DNA of 11,492 bases, taken from NCBI GenBank assembly GCA_900642245.1, contig CAAAJI010000097.1:1-11492 (forward strand). The letters run 5' to 3'. Positions 1 to 8,956 of the stretch are shown here, in pieces (within the stretch, counting starts at the first letter, position 1; each line of letters begins with the position of its first letter). The position numbers and the translations under genes are program-made. The DNA is from Fragilaria radians (Eukaryota; Bacillariophyta; Fragilariophyceae; Fragilariales; Fragilariaceae). A model generated the notes under the pieces. The model was not told the origin of the DNA. It ran no database searches and saw nothing but the letters and a program-made list of their open reading frames with translations.

Positions 1-25
1 GAATTCAAAGAAGAAAGATAATCTA

Positions 26-1941
26 ATGATGACCCAAACGAGTGACAACAATGTTAAAAAAAGTCATTCCACAGAGGTTCAGGAAGTATGTGTGCCTGAC
101 ATTATTTTCTTGGGAGATGCGACTCCGACGTTAAGTAGACTGGATCAGGGCTGTCAAATCGAGCTTCTTGGAGGTAGACCAAAAGAAAATCGAAGGCGGA
201 AAGCAGTCACTATCTATGTTTGTTTTTTGGTACTGTTTGTTATCGGTGCTGTCACGTCTTTGATAATAATTTTAATGAAGAGAAATTCCAATGGAAGCTC
301 CAAGTTAACTGCAGAACAGGGAGAACAAAGCATTCAAGACGGAGGATACAATTCTAATACTTGGGATCCATCATCATCACCAATAAGCTCCATACAGCTA
401 GTCACATCGTCGCCAACAGAGATGGAAGAAACAAGTCACTACACATCAGCAAAGCCTTCAATGAAGCCTACATCTACAGTTCAATTCCCATCTTATTCTC
501 CTTCCTTAGTAGCTTCCATTTATCCTACATTCACTCCCTCAACAAAACAACCTAGTAATGCATTTCGGACCAATACTCCATCGGAGAAAACCACAACGTT
601 GATTCCAACGCATACTTCCATTCAAGAAACGAAACCACCAACTGATATCCCAACTTTCATCCCCACAGAAAAAACTGAGCCACCAACGTTAATTCCAACG
701 TACGCACCTACAACAGAAACGAAATCACCGACTTTTCTTCCCACGTATAACCCTACGGCAAAAACGAAACCACCAACTTCCGTTCCGACATACGCTCTCA
801 TTAAATCACCCTCGTTACAGCCTTCGAGAGTTAGATCTGATTTTCCTTCGCCATCTCCTTCGCTCGTAACGGCGAATACAGAGGCCCCATCAAAGCAAAC
901 TGAACTTCCTACGGCATCGCTTTCGATAACTCCATCGCTTTCTATTGCTGCAACAACAGATCCGCATACATGGTTGCCTACTGAAATGCCTTTTATACCT
1001 CCAACTGAAGGCCTAAGCTCCTTTGATAAAGTATTTGCCTTTGTGGCACAACTTTCGACTCACGATCAAGGAGAGTCTCTCAGGGATAAAAGCAGCCCTC
1101 AATACAAGGCGTTGGACTGGCTATCCCAAAATATTTTCCTAGATCAATTTTCTGAACAGCAAGCGATACAACGATTCGCTATGGCTACATTATTTTACTC
1201 TACCTCAGGGGAAACATGGGAAGAATCTTATGGCTGGCTCAGTGAAACATCTGAATGCGCGTGGTTCTCCACAAGTACGTCCCCTTGTGACAATGGAGGT
1301 ATACTTCGTGACCTAGATATACAAGGTAACGCCATGTATGGCACTCTTCCAATTGAGTTGTCCTGGTTGACCACGTTGACTCGAATAGATTTGCAAAGCA
1401 ATCAAATCTCTGGAAGTCTACCATCGGAGGTTGGTCACCTCACCAATTTGCAGTTCCTGCAGCTTTCTGACAATGCCCTTAGCGGAACGGTACCATGGGA
1501 AGTTGAGACAATGAGCAGCCTCGGTAAGTACTTCGTTTCGAATGATATTGATACTTCATTTAGTCTTATCCTTGAATTTAATGTTTGCCTATTTCAGTGC
1601 TTATTGGATTGGAGAACAATTCATTGAGTGGTACCATACCTGCTGAGATGGGAAGATTAACACTATTGAGTTCTCTGAATTTAAAGAGCAATGCTATATC
1701 TGGAATTATACCTTCCAAACTAGGTTACTTAACTAGCCTGGAGCTGTTGAACTTGGACAACAATCAACTTTCGAGCACTATACCAACAGATTTGGCAAAT
1801 ATTGCTTCGTTGATCAGCCTTTCTTTAAGTGAAAATAACTTGACTGGTACCATTCCAAGTGAAATATGCAATATGGGCGCCTCCCCTTATATCATCCTAG
1901 ATTGTGAAGAGATACAATGTTCATGTTGTGATGAATGTTGA
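26..1941 (+). CDS. Type II membrane LRR receptor-like protein (gene A), two exons
   Basis: Exons are 26-1523 and 1598-1941, joined in phase 1, giving 613 aa. The cytosolic N-terminus (about 1-60) ends in a basic stretch RPKENRRRK (51-59), followed by one hydrophobic helix (61-84) and no signal peptide, so N-in/C-out is inferred. A Pro/Thr/Ser-rich stalk (about 118-330) contains four 15-residue repeats. An LRR N-cap (331-423) has GWLS, ECAWF and C411/C421. Seven plant-type LRRs of 24 residues (424-591, pattern LxxLxxLxLxxNxLxGxIP) follow, then a Cys-rich cap (592-613) ending CSCCDEC. No kinase domain is present; a role in sensing or adhesion at the cell surface is inferred from the family layout. 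Unlike genes B and C it lacks the WGDDPN cytosolic motif. ATG-ATG at 26 is the first start, but the frame is open to the window edge, so an upstream exon cannot be excluded. Confidence 0.88.
623..802 (+). repeat. Four 45-base tandem repeats in the stalk of gene A
   Basis: Residues 200-259 form four 15-residue units: QETKPPTDIPTFIPT, EKTEPPTLIPTYAPT, TETKSPTFLPTYNPT and AKTKPPTSVPTYALI. The consensus is xxTKxPTxxPTYxPT. A decayed fifth unit (SEKTTTLIPTHTSI) precedes them. Such Pro/Thr repeats normally form an extended, often glycosylated spacer. Their number often varies between alleles, but that is not visible here. Confidence 0.9.
1524..1597 (+). other. Intron of gene A (74 bases, phase 1)
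   Basis: The donor CTCG|GTAAGT and the acceptor TATTTCAG|TG are good GT-AG consensus. Without splicing the frame reaches TGA at 1625. Splicing turns G plus TG into Val500 and restores LRR4 (MSSL then VLIGLENNSLSGTIP). Gene C has an intron at the same codon and phase. Confidence 0.92.
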
Positions 1942-4707
1942 GATTGACGTTTGTACTAACTGTTATCAGATAGCGCACCGCGAAGTTTTTTGGGTAGACA
2001 TTCATTCCCTATTATATTAATTGAATGGAGCGGTGATAATGAGTCATTTGGAAATTAACTCTTCTATCAATTTCAATTCTGATTATCTTTAGAGCATGTA
2101 ATTGATTCCTCTTTTTGCCAAAGTTAGTCTTACAGTCACTTTCACCTGTTACTGATACTCAAATCAACTTGAGACGAAAGATTAATGTTAATTCTATATC
2201 AATTAATTTTGAGGTTTAACTTTCACTCCATAATTGGGTCGTTCTTCAGTCGTCAATTCACAGGAAAACACAGTGGCTAAAAGAGCTTCGAGACCAAATT
2301 GACAATGATTTCTTCCCCTTTAAATGCAATCAAATGGAATCGTTATTAATGGATTTCAATTGCAGCCTTGTTGTTTGTTTTTCTCGAGAGAGAGTGAGCG
2401 AAATTGAATATGAAAGCACACACTAAAGTTCTTAAATAGTATTAATCTTACAGCCCTCTACGCTTATAGAGCAAATGAATGCAATTTGATCCATTATAGG
2501 CCTTGTTACTCAAGTTTCCAAGTAAAATCCAGACTGGAAACATGGGGTCATGCTGATATTGACTTGAGGGGTTCACAATTGGGCACATTATGAAAGATGC
2601 ACCACAACGTTTGAATCATATGTCGCATTCGCTACAACCAAATAATCGCTTATCATTTGTGTCATTTCTTATTTTCTTTTGAGCCAGAAAATATACATGG
2701 ACTTTTTTTATCTAGTGAAGAAGTATAAGCGGTTTGCGCTTGCTTTGATAAACAGAATGGCGATTGTCTTTGTGTGTCAGAGTTAGAAGTAGCATTAATT
2801 GTGCAAGCATTTTGATTGACTTCACAAAAGGAAAAATAATTCTAAAATAAATGATGTTGAAAAAGCGTTACAAGTAAGTTCCGTAATTTAAATAGTTGTT
2901 TCCAAATTTCCTGCAAGTGAAACATTAGAAACGTTGTGGAAATGTGGTTTGAGCTATGAATGGAATCAAAGTATGAAAGTCTCAAAAAGTTACATATTTG
3001 CCTGTTTCAAACTATCCTAAAATAGTTTTTGAATTGAACAAAGGCATAAAATGTCAGCCCCGTAAAATAGAGTATTCTCGAACTTCCTGTATGTGAAACA
3101 AGAAAAATGTGTGGAAAAGTTGTTTGAGCAATGAATTAAATCATAATATGAATGCCTCAGAAAGTTTGCTCAAGTCATATGAATTATCCAAAAGGCAGCT
3201 ATTTAGCAGCTCGGGGTATATGTAAAAGATCGAATTACTTTTGAAATCAGCAATCAATCTCCAGATTCCCCTTCAATACTTCTCAGCTAAGATATAAAAG
3301 GAGAGGCAATATCAAAGAATCGTTAATCACCTACACTTTTAATGGATTTTAACAAGTATGTAATTCATATATTTGTATGCTAGGGAAACGGCTTGAGAAT
3401 GATGGCGAGTTTTTGATAAGAGAGACATTGAAAAAAATCATAACACTAAGGGACAAAAGACTTAGTTAGAAAAAGCCATCTATGATCTGTTTAAGCAAAC
3501 AACAAATCTATAAGCCATTCACAAGTTTAGGAAGCCGTTCAAAAATCCTTAAACTTCGAGCTTTCAGAAATCAGTCAAGCTTATTGGCAAAAGCATGAGT
3601 AAAACTAAAGAACCAAGTAGGTTATTAAGATTATGGTGGTGAAGCAACCTTTCAGCAGAATGTTGAATGCATTTTTGAATTTACCGGTTTTGCTCAATGC
3701 CCATGAAAAAAGCTCAAAGAATGTTGTACGGGAAAGTTGATGAGTCTTGGTCAAGTATTCAGTTGGTTGTGAGGTACTCATAGCAGCTAGAGTCTAGAAG
3801 GCCTGGAATTATTCAGGAACACCATTATTCTATTTCCTGCGGAAACATGGAAATTTTATTTTGAGAAAGTAATTAATAATTTAACCAATGAGATAAAAAA
3901 ATAAAAATAGGCTCATGCTTTTCATTCAAAGCAGTTTTAAGCAAGTATAAGTAGATAATACTCGTTACACGAGAAATTGCTTGACACAGCCGTGTCGCGA
4001 ATTAGAAAAATTGTATGTGATCACGGAAAAACAAAATTAGCTTATCAAGACAATGAAAATTAATTATTTAGAATTCCTTAGCGTTGACATCACCAAGCCT
4101 ATAGATTGAACGATACAATTTGATCGAGAATCGAATTGTAAATGTGTGACCAATGATTAGTAAATATCAGTTTAAATGGCTATAAGATTTTACTCCCTTG
4201 CGGGAGACCTTTATCTCATGCGATGATTCGTTCAACTCAAGACATCTAGACTATACCTTACTGCATCCAACTGCTGACAATTCACCAACAAAGCTAAATC
4301 TTTTGTTTTGAAGCAGCCGCATTCTACATTGATGCATGTTAAGGACAAATTAGTGGTTTGTTGCGCCCATTTCACTTGATGCATTACAGACCTTTTCGTG
4401 GTACATAACTTGACATCTCTCGTTTCCTTTCCAGGGCTGTAGTGAGAGTTGTCAGACATATTCATTTTATTCCATGTAAGAATTCCGTGGAAACAATTTG
4501 AATCTCGTTTTGGTCGAATTACTGAATTTAAAGTAATTTTAACACACCATGTGGAATTGCTCCCACTATCCGAATCGATTCGTGTTTTCAACGTGACTGA
4601 GAAAAAATCCATTCCGAGCATTTCAAACAAAAAAAGAAAGTTCCCTGTTGGATTTGAATGTGATTACATATTCACCAGACGAATGTTTCAAAACTCAGAG
4701 AAAAACC
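1942..4707. other. 2.77-kb intergenic spacer without a supported gene
   Basis: The stretch is A/T-rich and dense in stops on both strands. No coding frame of 60 codons or more occurs before about 4232. Two overlapping open frames at its right end (4232-4630 on the minus strand, 4449-4715 on the plus strand) show no recognisable domain, and I do not call them genes. A diverged tandem duplication lies at 2881-3185. Small hairpins occur at 3833-3845 (TTTCC, 3-base loop, GGAAA) and 4193-4206 (CTCCC, 4-base loop, GGGAG). The spacer must contain the 3' UTR of gene A and the promoter of gene B, but I see no clear TATA box or polyadenylation signal. Confidence 0.7.
2881..3185. repeat. Diverged tandem duplication, offset about 176 bases
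   Basis: Copy 1 (about 2881-3010) and copy 2 (about 3060-3185) share a series of words in the same order: CCGTAA (2881/3060), TTCCTG (2908/3084), TGAAAC (2918/3094), TTTGAG (2948/3123), then ATGAA followed by a CTCAxAAAGTT-like word. The offset drifts only from 179 to 175 bases, so this is a tandem duplication with small indels rather than chance. It has no coding potential, and I do not recognise the unit as a known element. Confidence 0.72.
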
Positions 4708-4715
4708 ATGCATGA
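4683..4715 (+). promoter_or_regulatory. Upstream ORF overlapping the start of gene B
   Basis: ATG at 4683 opens a 10-codon frame (MFQNSEKNHA) that stops at 4713-4715, overlapping the ATG of gene B (4708) in another frame. A start-stop pair (ATG TGA) lies at 4658-4663. If the transcript begins upstream of 4658, both would be expected to lower translation of gene B. The transcript start is unknown, so this is conditional. Confidence 0.4.
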
Positions 4716-5658
4716 CGCAGTGCAGACTACAGAAGAGCAACTTCATCATGATACAACGTCTAAGTCAAAGGTGGAGGAAGAGATTCTGTGGGGTGATGAT
4801 CCAAATCAACAGTACTTCGAATACTTCATGGAAAATCATCTTGATCAAGATGTAAAAACTGGAAACAGTACTGCGGCTTCTCCAACCGTTGTCAACAGCT
4901 CCTGTCAGACCCCTGAGGCAAATGCTGTCATATTGTTATCCGAAGCTACTGACGATACCGATCATATTTTTCCTTCCTCGATTTCTGTTTCTGATCCATA
5001 TTCAGTATCCGCGGTCACCTTATGGTCTAGTTTTTATTGCTCTAGACTGCAAACTGTTAAGGTTCCATCCGGACTTAATTCTGTAGCAGACGATCAATCA
5101 GGCGCAATCTCTACTTTAACCTGGCCTTCATTTAGATCTATGAAGCCTGATGATAAATGGAATTCATCTTTGAAAAAAGAAACAGGACATGCTTCGATAC
5201 TACCTGCAGAAGAAACATCCAAAGAACATGGGCAAACTAGAATTTCACCTGCTGGTAATGATATAGAATCTCCTGAGTGTCATGCCAACGTTCAATCGAT
5301 TGAAGCGACTGGAAAATTAACATGTCTGAATTCGAAAAATCTCGGTCAAACCTTAATTGTTTGTTTCATCATCGCTTTGCTAATTTGTGTTGCGGCTTTG
5401 GCTGCTGCGTTAGTGATCACTCTTACAAGAAGTCAACCAAATAATCAAGCATTTATATCACACCAGAAGATCGGGTCGGGGAATAACTATGAAAGGGATC
5501 AATTTACTCCGTCTGCAGCCCCAGGATATGAGGATACGTTGCTTACTGGACCAACTCCTTTATATCCATATGATTCAATACCCGATCTTCCTACCTTTGG
5601 TGAGACATCTGAAAGCTCATCACTTCGGCTAAGAAAATCCCAAATGCCTAGCTTATGA
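4708..5658 (+). CDS. LRR-less type II membrane protein related to gene C (gene B)
   Basis: This encodes 316 aa without an intron. The start is the first ATG after an in-frame TGA at 4594, and it places the conserved motif at about the same distance from Met as in gene C. Order: a cytosolic domain (1-213) with the motif EEEILWGDDPNQQYFEYFM (23-41) in a Ser/Thr- and acid-rich, otherwise unstructured region; one hydrophobic helix (about 215-239, TLIVCFIIALL onward); then an outer part of only 77 residues with a few Pro/Thr/Ser-rich stalk-like pieces (FTPSAAPG, GPTPLYPY), ending at TGA 5656-5658. The N-cap, the LRRs and the Cys cap are all missing, and none is found in the 363 bases before gene C. 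It could be a functional decoy or co-receptor keeping only the cytosolic part, or a truncated relic. The intact 316-codon frame favours an expressed gene. Confidence 0.75.
   Translation: MHDAVQTTEEQLHHDTTSKSKVEEEILWGDDPNQQYFEYFMENHLDQDVKTGNSTAASPTVVNSSCQTPEANAVILLSEATDDTDHIFPSSISVSDPYSVSAVTLWSSFYCSRLQTVKVPSGLNSVADDQSGAISTLTWPSFRSMKPDDKWNSSLKKETGHASILPAEETSKEHGQTRISPAGNDIESPECHANVQSIEATGKLTCLNSKNLGQTLIVCFIIALLICVAALAAALVITLTRSQPNNQAFISHQKIGSGNNYERDQFTPSAAPGYEDTLLTGPTPLYPYDSIPDLPTFGETSESSSLRLRKSQMPSL
4774..4830 (+). other. Conserved cytosolic motif, gene B copy
   Basis: Residues 23-41 of gene B match residues 19-37 of gene C at 14 of 19 positions (consensus ExExLWGDDPNxxYFxYFM). Of 12 identical residues with synonymous alternatives, nine use different codons in the two genes. 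The flanking cytosolic sequence cannot be aligned. This is the pattern of strong selection on the protein motif. Confidence 0.85.
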
Positions 5659-6021
5659 GCGTTACACTGTTCTTAATGAAATTGGTTTCATGGCTAAACT
5701 CTCATTTCGTGGACTCTATGCTTTAGCACAATAGTGAAATAAATACTTGTGAATCAGCAAAATCTGGCACTTTATTCTTAGCTTACGATTAACGGTAGAG
5801 ATTCAATCCTGTTTTCCTTAGTTAACACTAAACAGCCTTAACGGATTTGTTTGAATTTTTTTGATGATCGAAGTGAATCCAGTATCAATGGATGGTTTCT
5901 TGAGTTCAAACATCATGTGCTAAAATGGCTTCCACAATTTGGCTCACTTTCATGCCCTCTTAGAGAAAAAAAGATTGCCTGCATCTTTGTTCACAAAAAA
6001 TTCTCGTTTTAATAATCAAGC
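5659..6021 (+). other. Intergenic region between gene B and gene C
   Basis: These 363 bases must carry the 3' UTR of gene B and the promoter and leader of gene C. AATAAA at 5738-5743, 80 bases after the gene B stop, is a plausible but unproven polyadenylation signal. An 8-base inverted repeat TGTTTGAA (5848-5855) / TTCAAACA (5905-5912) lies upstream of gene C. An in-frame TAA at 6013-6015 fixes the gene C start. I see no LRR-like coding remnant in any frame. Confidence 0.55.
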
Positions 6022-8610
6022 ATGACTGTCGACCCTGAAACTGATAGGAGTGTTTTCACTGATCAAGGTCAATACGAAGATGAACTGCTTTGGGGGGATG
6101 ATCCCAACAAGCACTACTTTCGGTATTTTATGAAATCTAAGCGCAAATTAGACAAAGATGACCTGCAAGACTGTGAAAGCTCTCAGAATTCAAGTAAAGT
6201 TAATGGTGATGTACTCACAACATTTACTGACCGAGAATCATATATGGATCAAGTTGTGTCAGAGATGACAAGGCACAAACAAAAATGTAACAGTTTAGAC
6301 TCACCTGGTTTTTCTCAGGGTCATAGCTCTCTCGCCTCAACCTTTCTTAGCGAGTCACAAAGGATATTTTCCAATGATAATGAGTTCGGGCCAGGAGTCC
6401 ATGATCAGAGCAATGATTTTTCTAGCATAGATGGATCGCGTAAGACGATGTATATCACTTCAAATGATAAATCCAAAAGCACTAGAACTTCTTCTGATGA
6501 TCATCGAGAAAAGCTCGCTACAGAAGAAAGCAAGGGCTATCCAATCGATAATTTTGTTTCCAGGAATGAAGAAGAGCTCGAAAAATCAAGAAGGGGAAAT
6601 TGGAATTGGCTCAAGATTTTTGTTGCATTAGCATTGCTATGCTGCATTGGGGGGGTGATTGTAGGAGCGAACATGCTCCTTTCGGAGAAGCGATCAAAGA
6701 TAGCTGCAAGACAGCAATCCATAGATCCTTTAGACGGAACCGAAACCTCAAAAAATCGAACGGCGACACCTTCGAGCAGATCGCCAAATTCGCTCGCGCC
6801 GACTAAATCAAAATCTTTTAGCCCATCAACTACTAAACCAAGTCCTCTAACATATGACAATCAGAGCCCAGCCTTTGGATTCCTGATTCTAACAGGTGAG
6901 CCAACCATAGAGATCTCGGTGCTCGATAGATCCATCTCTCCGATTGAAAGTGGAATTAATTCCAATCGTAGCAGGTCTCCCACCAGCACTTCTCGAGAAA
7001 AGACCATGCCACCTATTTCAGTCATTCCGTCAAAGAGATTTTCCCCTCGAAGTCCAGTAACCAATACTCCATCAGCATCGCCAGTATTGTCTGACAAAGG
7101 GCCTTTTTTGTCCACAGATAACCCATCATCTAAAACTGAATTTCCAAGCCAGTATAGAACACTTCCAACACCAGCCATATCCCCATTTGACACGATACCT
7201 TCTGGGATATCAGAGGTTCCGTCGGATAATTCTCAATCTCCGAGTCAAGAGAGAATTATTCAATCATCTACAACGTCACCATCTGATAGAGAAAGCCAGT
7301 CAGATGTAATTGGCTTCCCAAGTCAAAGTATGGCACTTCAGTTACCCACTATATCACCATCTATCGTGATGGTTGGTATGATATTTGAGACTCCTTCAGG
7401 TGGTACTGAATATCCTAGCATGGAGATTACCACTCAACCACTCACAGCATCGCCATCTGAAAAAATAAATTCCATGGCACCCAACGTTCCATCAGTTGGA
7501 ACTCCATCACCGAGTGAAAGAATAAAAACTCTATCACCGACCCGTATGCCTTCCACAAGAAAATCAGAGACTCCGTCAACAACATTTCCAGCTCCTGCTT
7601 TAAACACAATCACCGGTTTACCAACAAGATATTCATCCCAGGCTCCAATACAAAGTTTGACGGAAGTGCCATCCCTTCAAGCTATTTCAGAAATAGAGCC
7701 AAACCAAGATATTTTGAATCTACTGACGATAATGTCAAATCACGATCAGGGAAAGGCTCTGCGTTCCACGAATACGCCGCAATTCATGGCCCTAACATGG
7801 TTGACCAAAGACTCAGCCATAGGCAGCTATACGAATCTTCAAAAAGTGCAACGATTTGTCTTTGCTACATTGTACTACAGTACAAATGGACCGAATTGGA
7901 AGATTTCCGACGGCTGGCTTAGCGATGCTCATGAATGCAATTGGTTTAGCAATAGCCCTCTGTGCGATGATCAGGGGCTTGTTCGTGAATTGGATCTGCG
8001 CAAAAATTCTTTATCAGGAACATTACCAGTGGAACTTTCTTGGTTACAGTACCTGATTCGCATGGACCTGACGGAAAATCAACTTTCAGGTCACATACCG
8101 ACAGAATTCGGTCACCTTAGCTCACTTGGCGACCTCCAATTAACAAAAAACGCACTAACTGGAGAGCTGCCAACGGAATTGGCTACATTGAAAAACTTAG
8201 GTATGTCAAAAAGGATATAGCTTGAAATTTCTTAGAAAATAAATCTGTCTAATATTGTGTTGACAGAAACGTTGGCTTTGGGAAGCAATATGTTAATTGG
8301 TACAGTTCCAAAAGATTATTCAAAGTTAAGAAGTCTCATCATGATGAGAATCGAAGAAAATTTTCTCTCAGGCACCATTCCGTCTGCAATTGCTCTTTTA
8401 TCTCATCTTGAGGCTGTCACACTCCAAGTAAATCACATCACAGGGACGATTCCAACTGAGCTGGGACGATTATCATTTCTAGGCATTCTCACACTAAGTC
8501 AAAATCTCTTAAGTGGAGCCATACCTCATGAATTATGTTCTATGATGGCTAGTCCGGAAATAATTGTTGATTGTAACCTTGTTGAATGCTCATGCTGCGT
8601 CGTTTGCTAA
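6022..8610 (+). CDS. Type II membrane LRR receptor-like protein (gene C), two exons
   Basis: Exons are 6022-8200 and 8267-8610, joined in phase 1, giving 840 aa. ATG 6022 is preceded by an in-frame TAA (6013). The cytosolic region (1-192) carries DELLWGDDPNKHYFRYFM (20-37) and is Ser- and acid-rich. One hydrophobic helix follows basic KSRR (about 196-220), then a long Pro/Ser/Thr-rich stalk (about 245-555) with 32- and 26-residue repeats. The LRR N-cap (about 560-650) has HDQG, PQFMALTWL, GWLS, HECNWF and C639/C648. Seven 24-residue plant-type LRRs (651-818) and a Cys-rich cap (819-840, ending CSCCVVC) complete it. No kinase domain is present; diatom proteins of this layout are often labelled receptor kinases by LRR similarity alone. 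Exon 2 is 42% identical in protein to that of gene A without gaps. A cell-surface sensing role is inferred; the ligand is unknown. Confidence 0.92.
6076..6132 (+). other. Conserved cytosolic motif, gene C copy
   Basis: Residues 19-37 of gene C are the counterpart of residues 23-41 of gene B. The invariant core LWGDDPN is followed by YFxYFM. The mix of acidic and aromatic residues at a fixed distance from the N-terminus resembles a short linear docking motif or amphipathic helix. I do not recognise it as a named domain. Confidence 0.85.
7147..7590 (+). repeat. Degenerate 32/26-residue repeats in the stalk of gene C
   Basis: Residues 376-523 split into five units beginning Ser-(Gln/Met/Glu) after Pro: 376-407 (32 aa), 408-433 (26), 434-465 (32), 466-497 (32) and 498-523 (26). 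Four of the five carry SQ-, SM- or SE-R/I/M near the start and a T-x-SPS or ISP core around position 10-13; the fifth has SPTRMPS there. The lengths 32 and 26 recur, suggesting two unit forms that differ by a six-residue indel. The array was found by eye. Confidence 0.65.
8201..8266 (+). other. Intron of gene C (66 bases, phase 1)
   Basis: The donor CTTAG|GTATGT and the acceptor TTGACAG|AA follow GT-AG. The unspliced frame stops at 8218-8220. Splicing turns G plus AA into Glu727 and completes LRR4 (LKNL then ETLALGSNMLIGTVP). Position and phase match the intron of gene A exactly. Confidence 0.93.
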
Positions 8611-8923
8611 ATCGGGACTTACATTCACGACCTGCTTAATCTTTATTGTTAAAAGTATGCGAAGATTATAAAGAGTATATTTTTGTTCAAAAGAATTCAT
8701 GAAAAATGTGAGAAATTCATGTAGGCAGCGTATTCAATAGAAAAACTCTAGTGCTCCCTTAATCTGAAATTATGACTTTCAAAAGAAAGAAAAATTCAGA
8801 GAGAGTAAGCTGGCGTTCACTTTGGCGTAATCATGGAAGGCATAGTTGCATGGATAAAAGTAACATGCCAAATGAAATTACGCGTACAAACAAGGGAAAA
8901 TATCTTTTACTCACCTTGTTTGC
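8611..8923. other. Convergent intergenic region between gene C and DPH1
   Basis: These 313 bases separate two convergent stop codons and must hold both 3' UTRs. I see no gene. On the minus strand a near-perfect donor AAG|GTGAGTAA begins at 8914, ten bases past the DPH1 stop, with a possible acceptor TTTCAG near 8764; a 3' UTR intron is possible but unproven. Confidence 0.5.
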
Positions 8924-8956
8924 TCAGTCGCACCCTGAGTCACAACCTGAGTCACA
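8924..8956 (-). repeat. 12-base tandem repeat coding the Cys-rich tail of DPH1
   Basis: Read on the minus strand from 8956, TGTGACTCAGGT is followed by TGTGACTCAGGG and the partial copy TGCGACTGA, which ends in the stop codon. It codes CDSG-CDSG-CD. The third unit turns into the stop, so repeat slippage here sets the length of the Cys-rich tail. Confidence 0.85.

Noticed and set aside
1..6. Window begins with an EcoRI site (GAATTC), suggesting a cloned restriction fragment
   Set aside because: Several other EcoRI sites lie inside (for example near 4075, 5160 and 8105) and the window does not end at one, so it is probably coincidence.
3472..3501. Translation KAIYDLFKQT recalls the KALYGLKQ motif of Copia-type reverse transcriptase
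   Set aside because: Only about eight residues match, with one extra residue, and the flanking frames are full of stops with no other retrotransposon motif. Chance cannot be excluded.
4232..4630. 132-codon minus-strand open frame upstream of gene B
   Set aside because: The translation has no recognisable domain, and it overlaps an equally featureless plus-strand frame. It is compatible with chance in a 2.8-kb spacer.
5790..5825. GATTCAATCC resembling a tRNA T-loop
   Set aside because: The flanking bases do not pair into a T-stem, and no acceptor or anticodon arm could be built.
6537..7193. Minus-strand open frames of 107 and 110 codons inside gene C
   Set aside because: They are antisense shadows of the membrane and stalk region of gene C, where biased Pro/Ser/Thr codons remove stops on the other strand.
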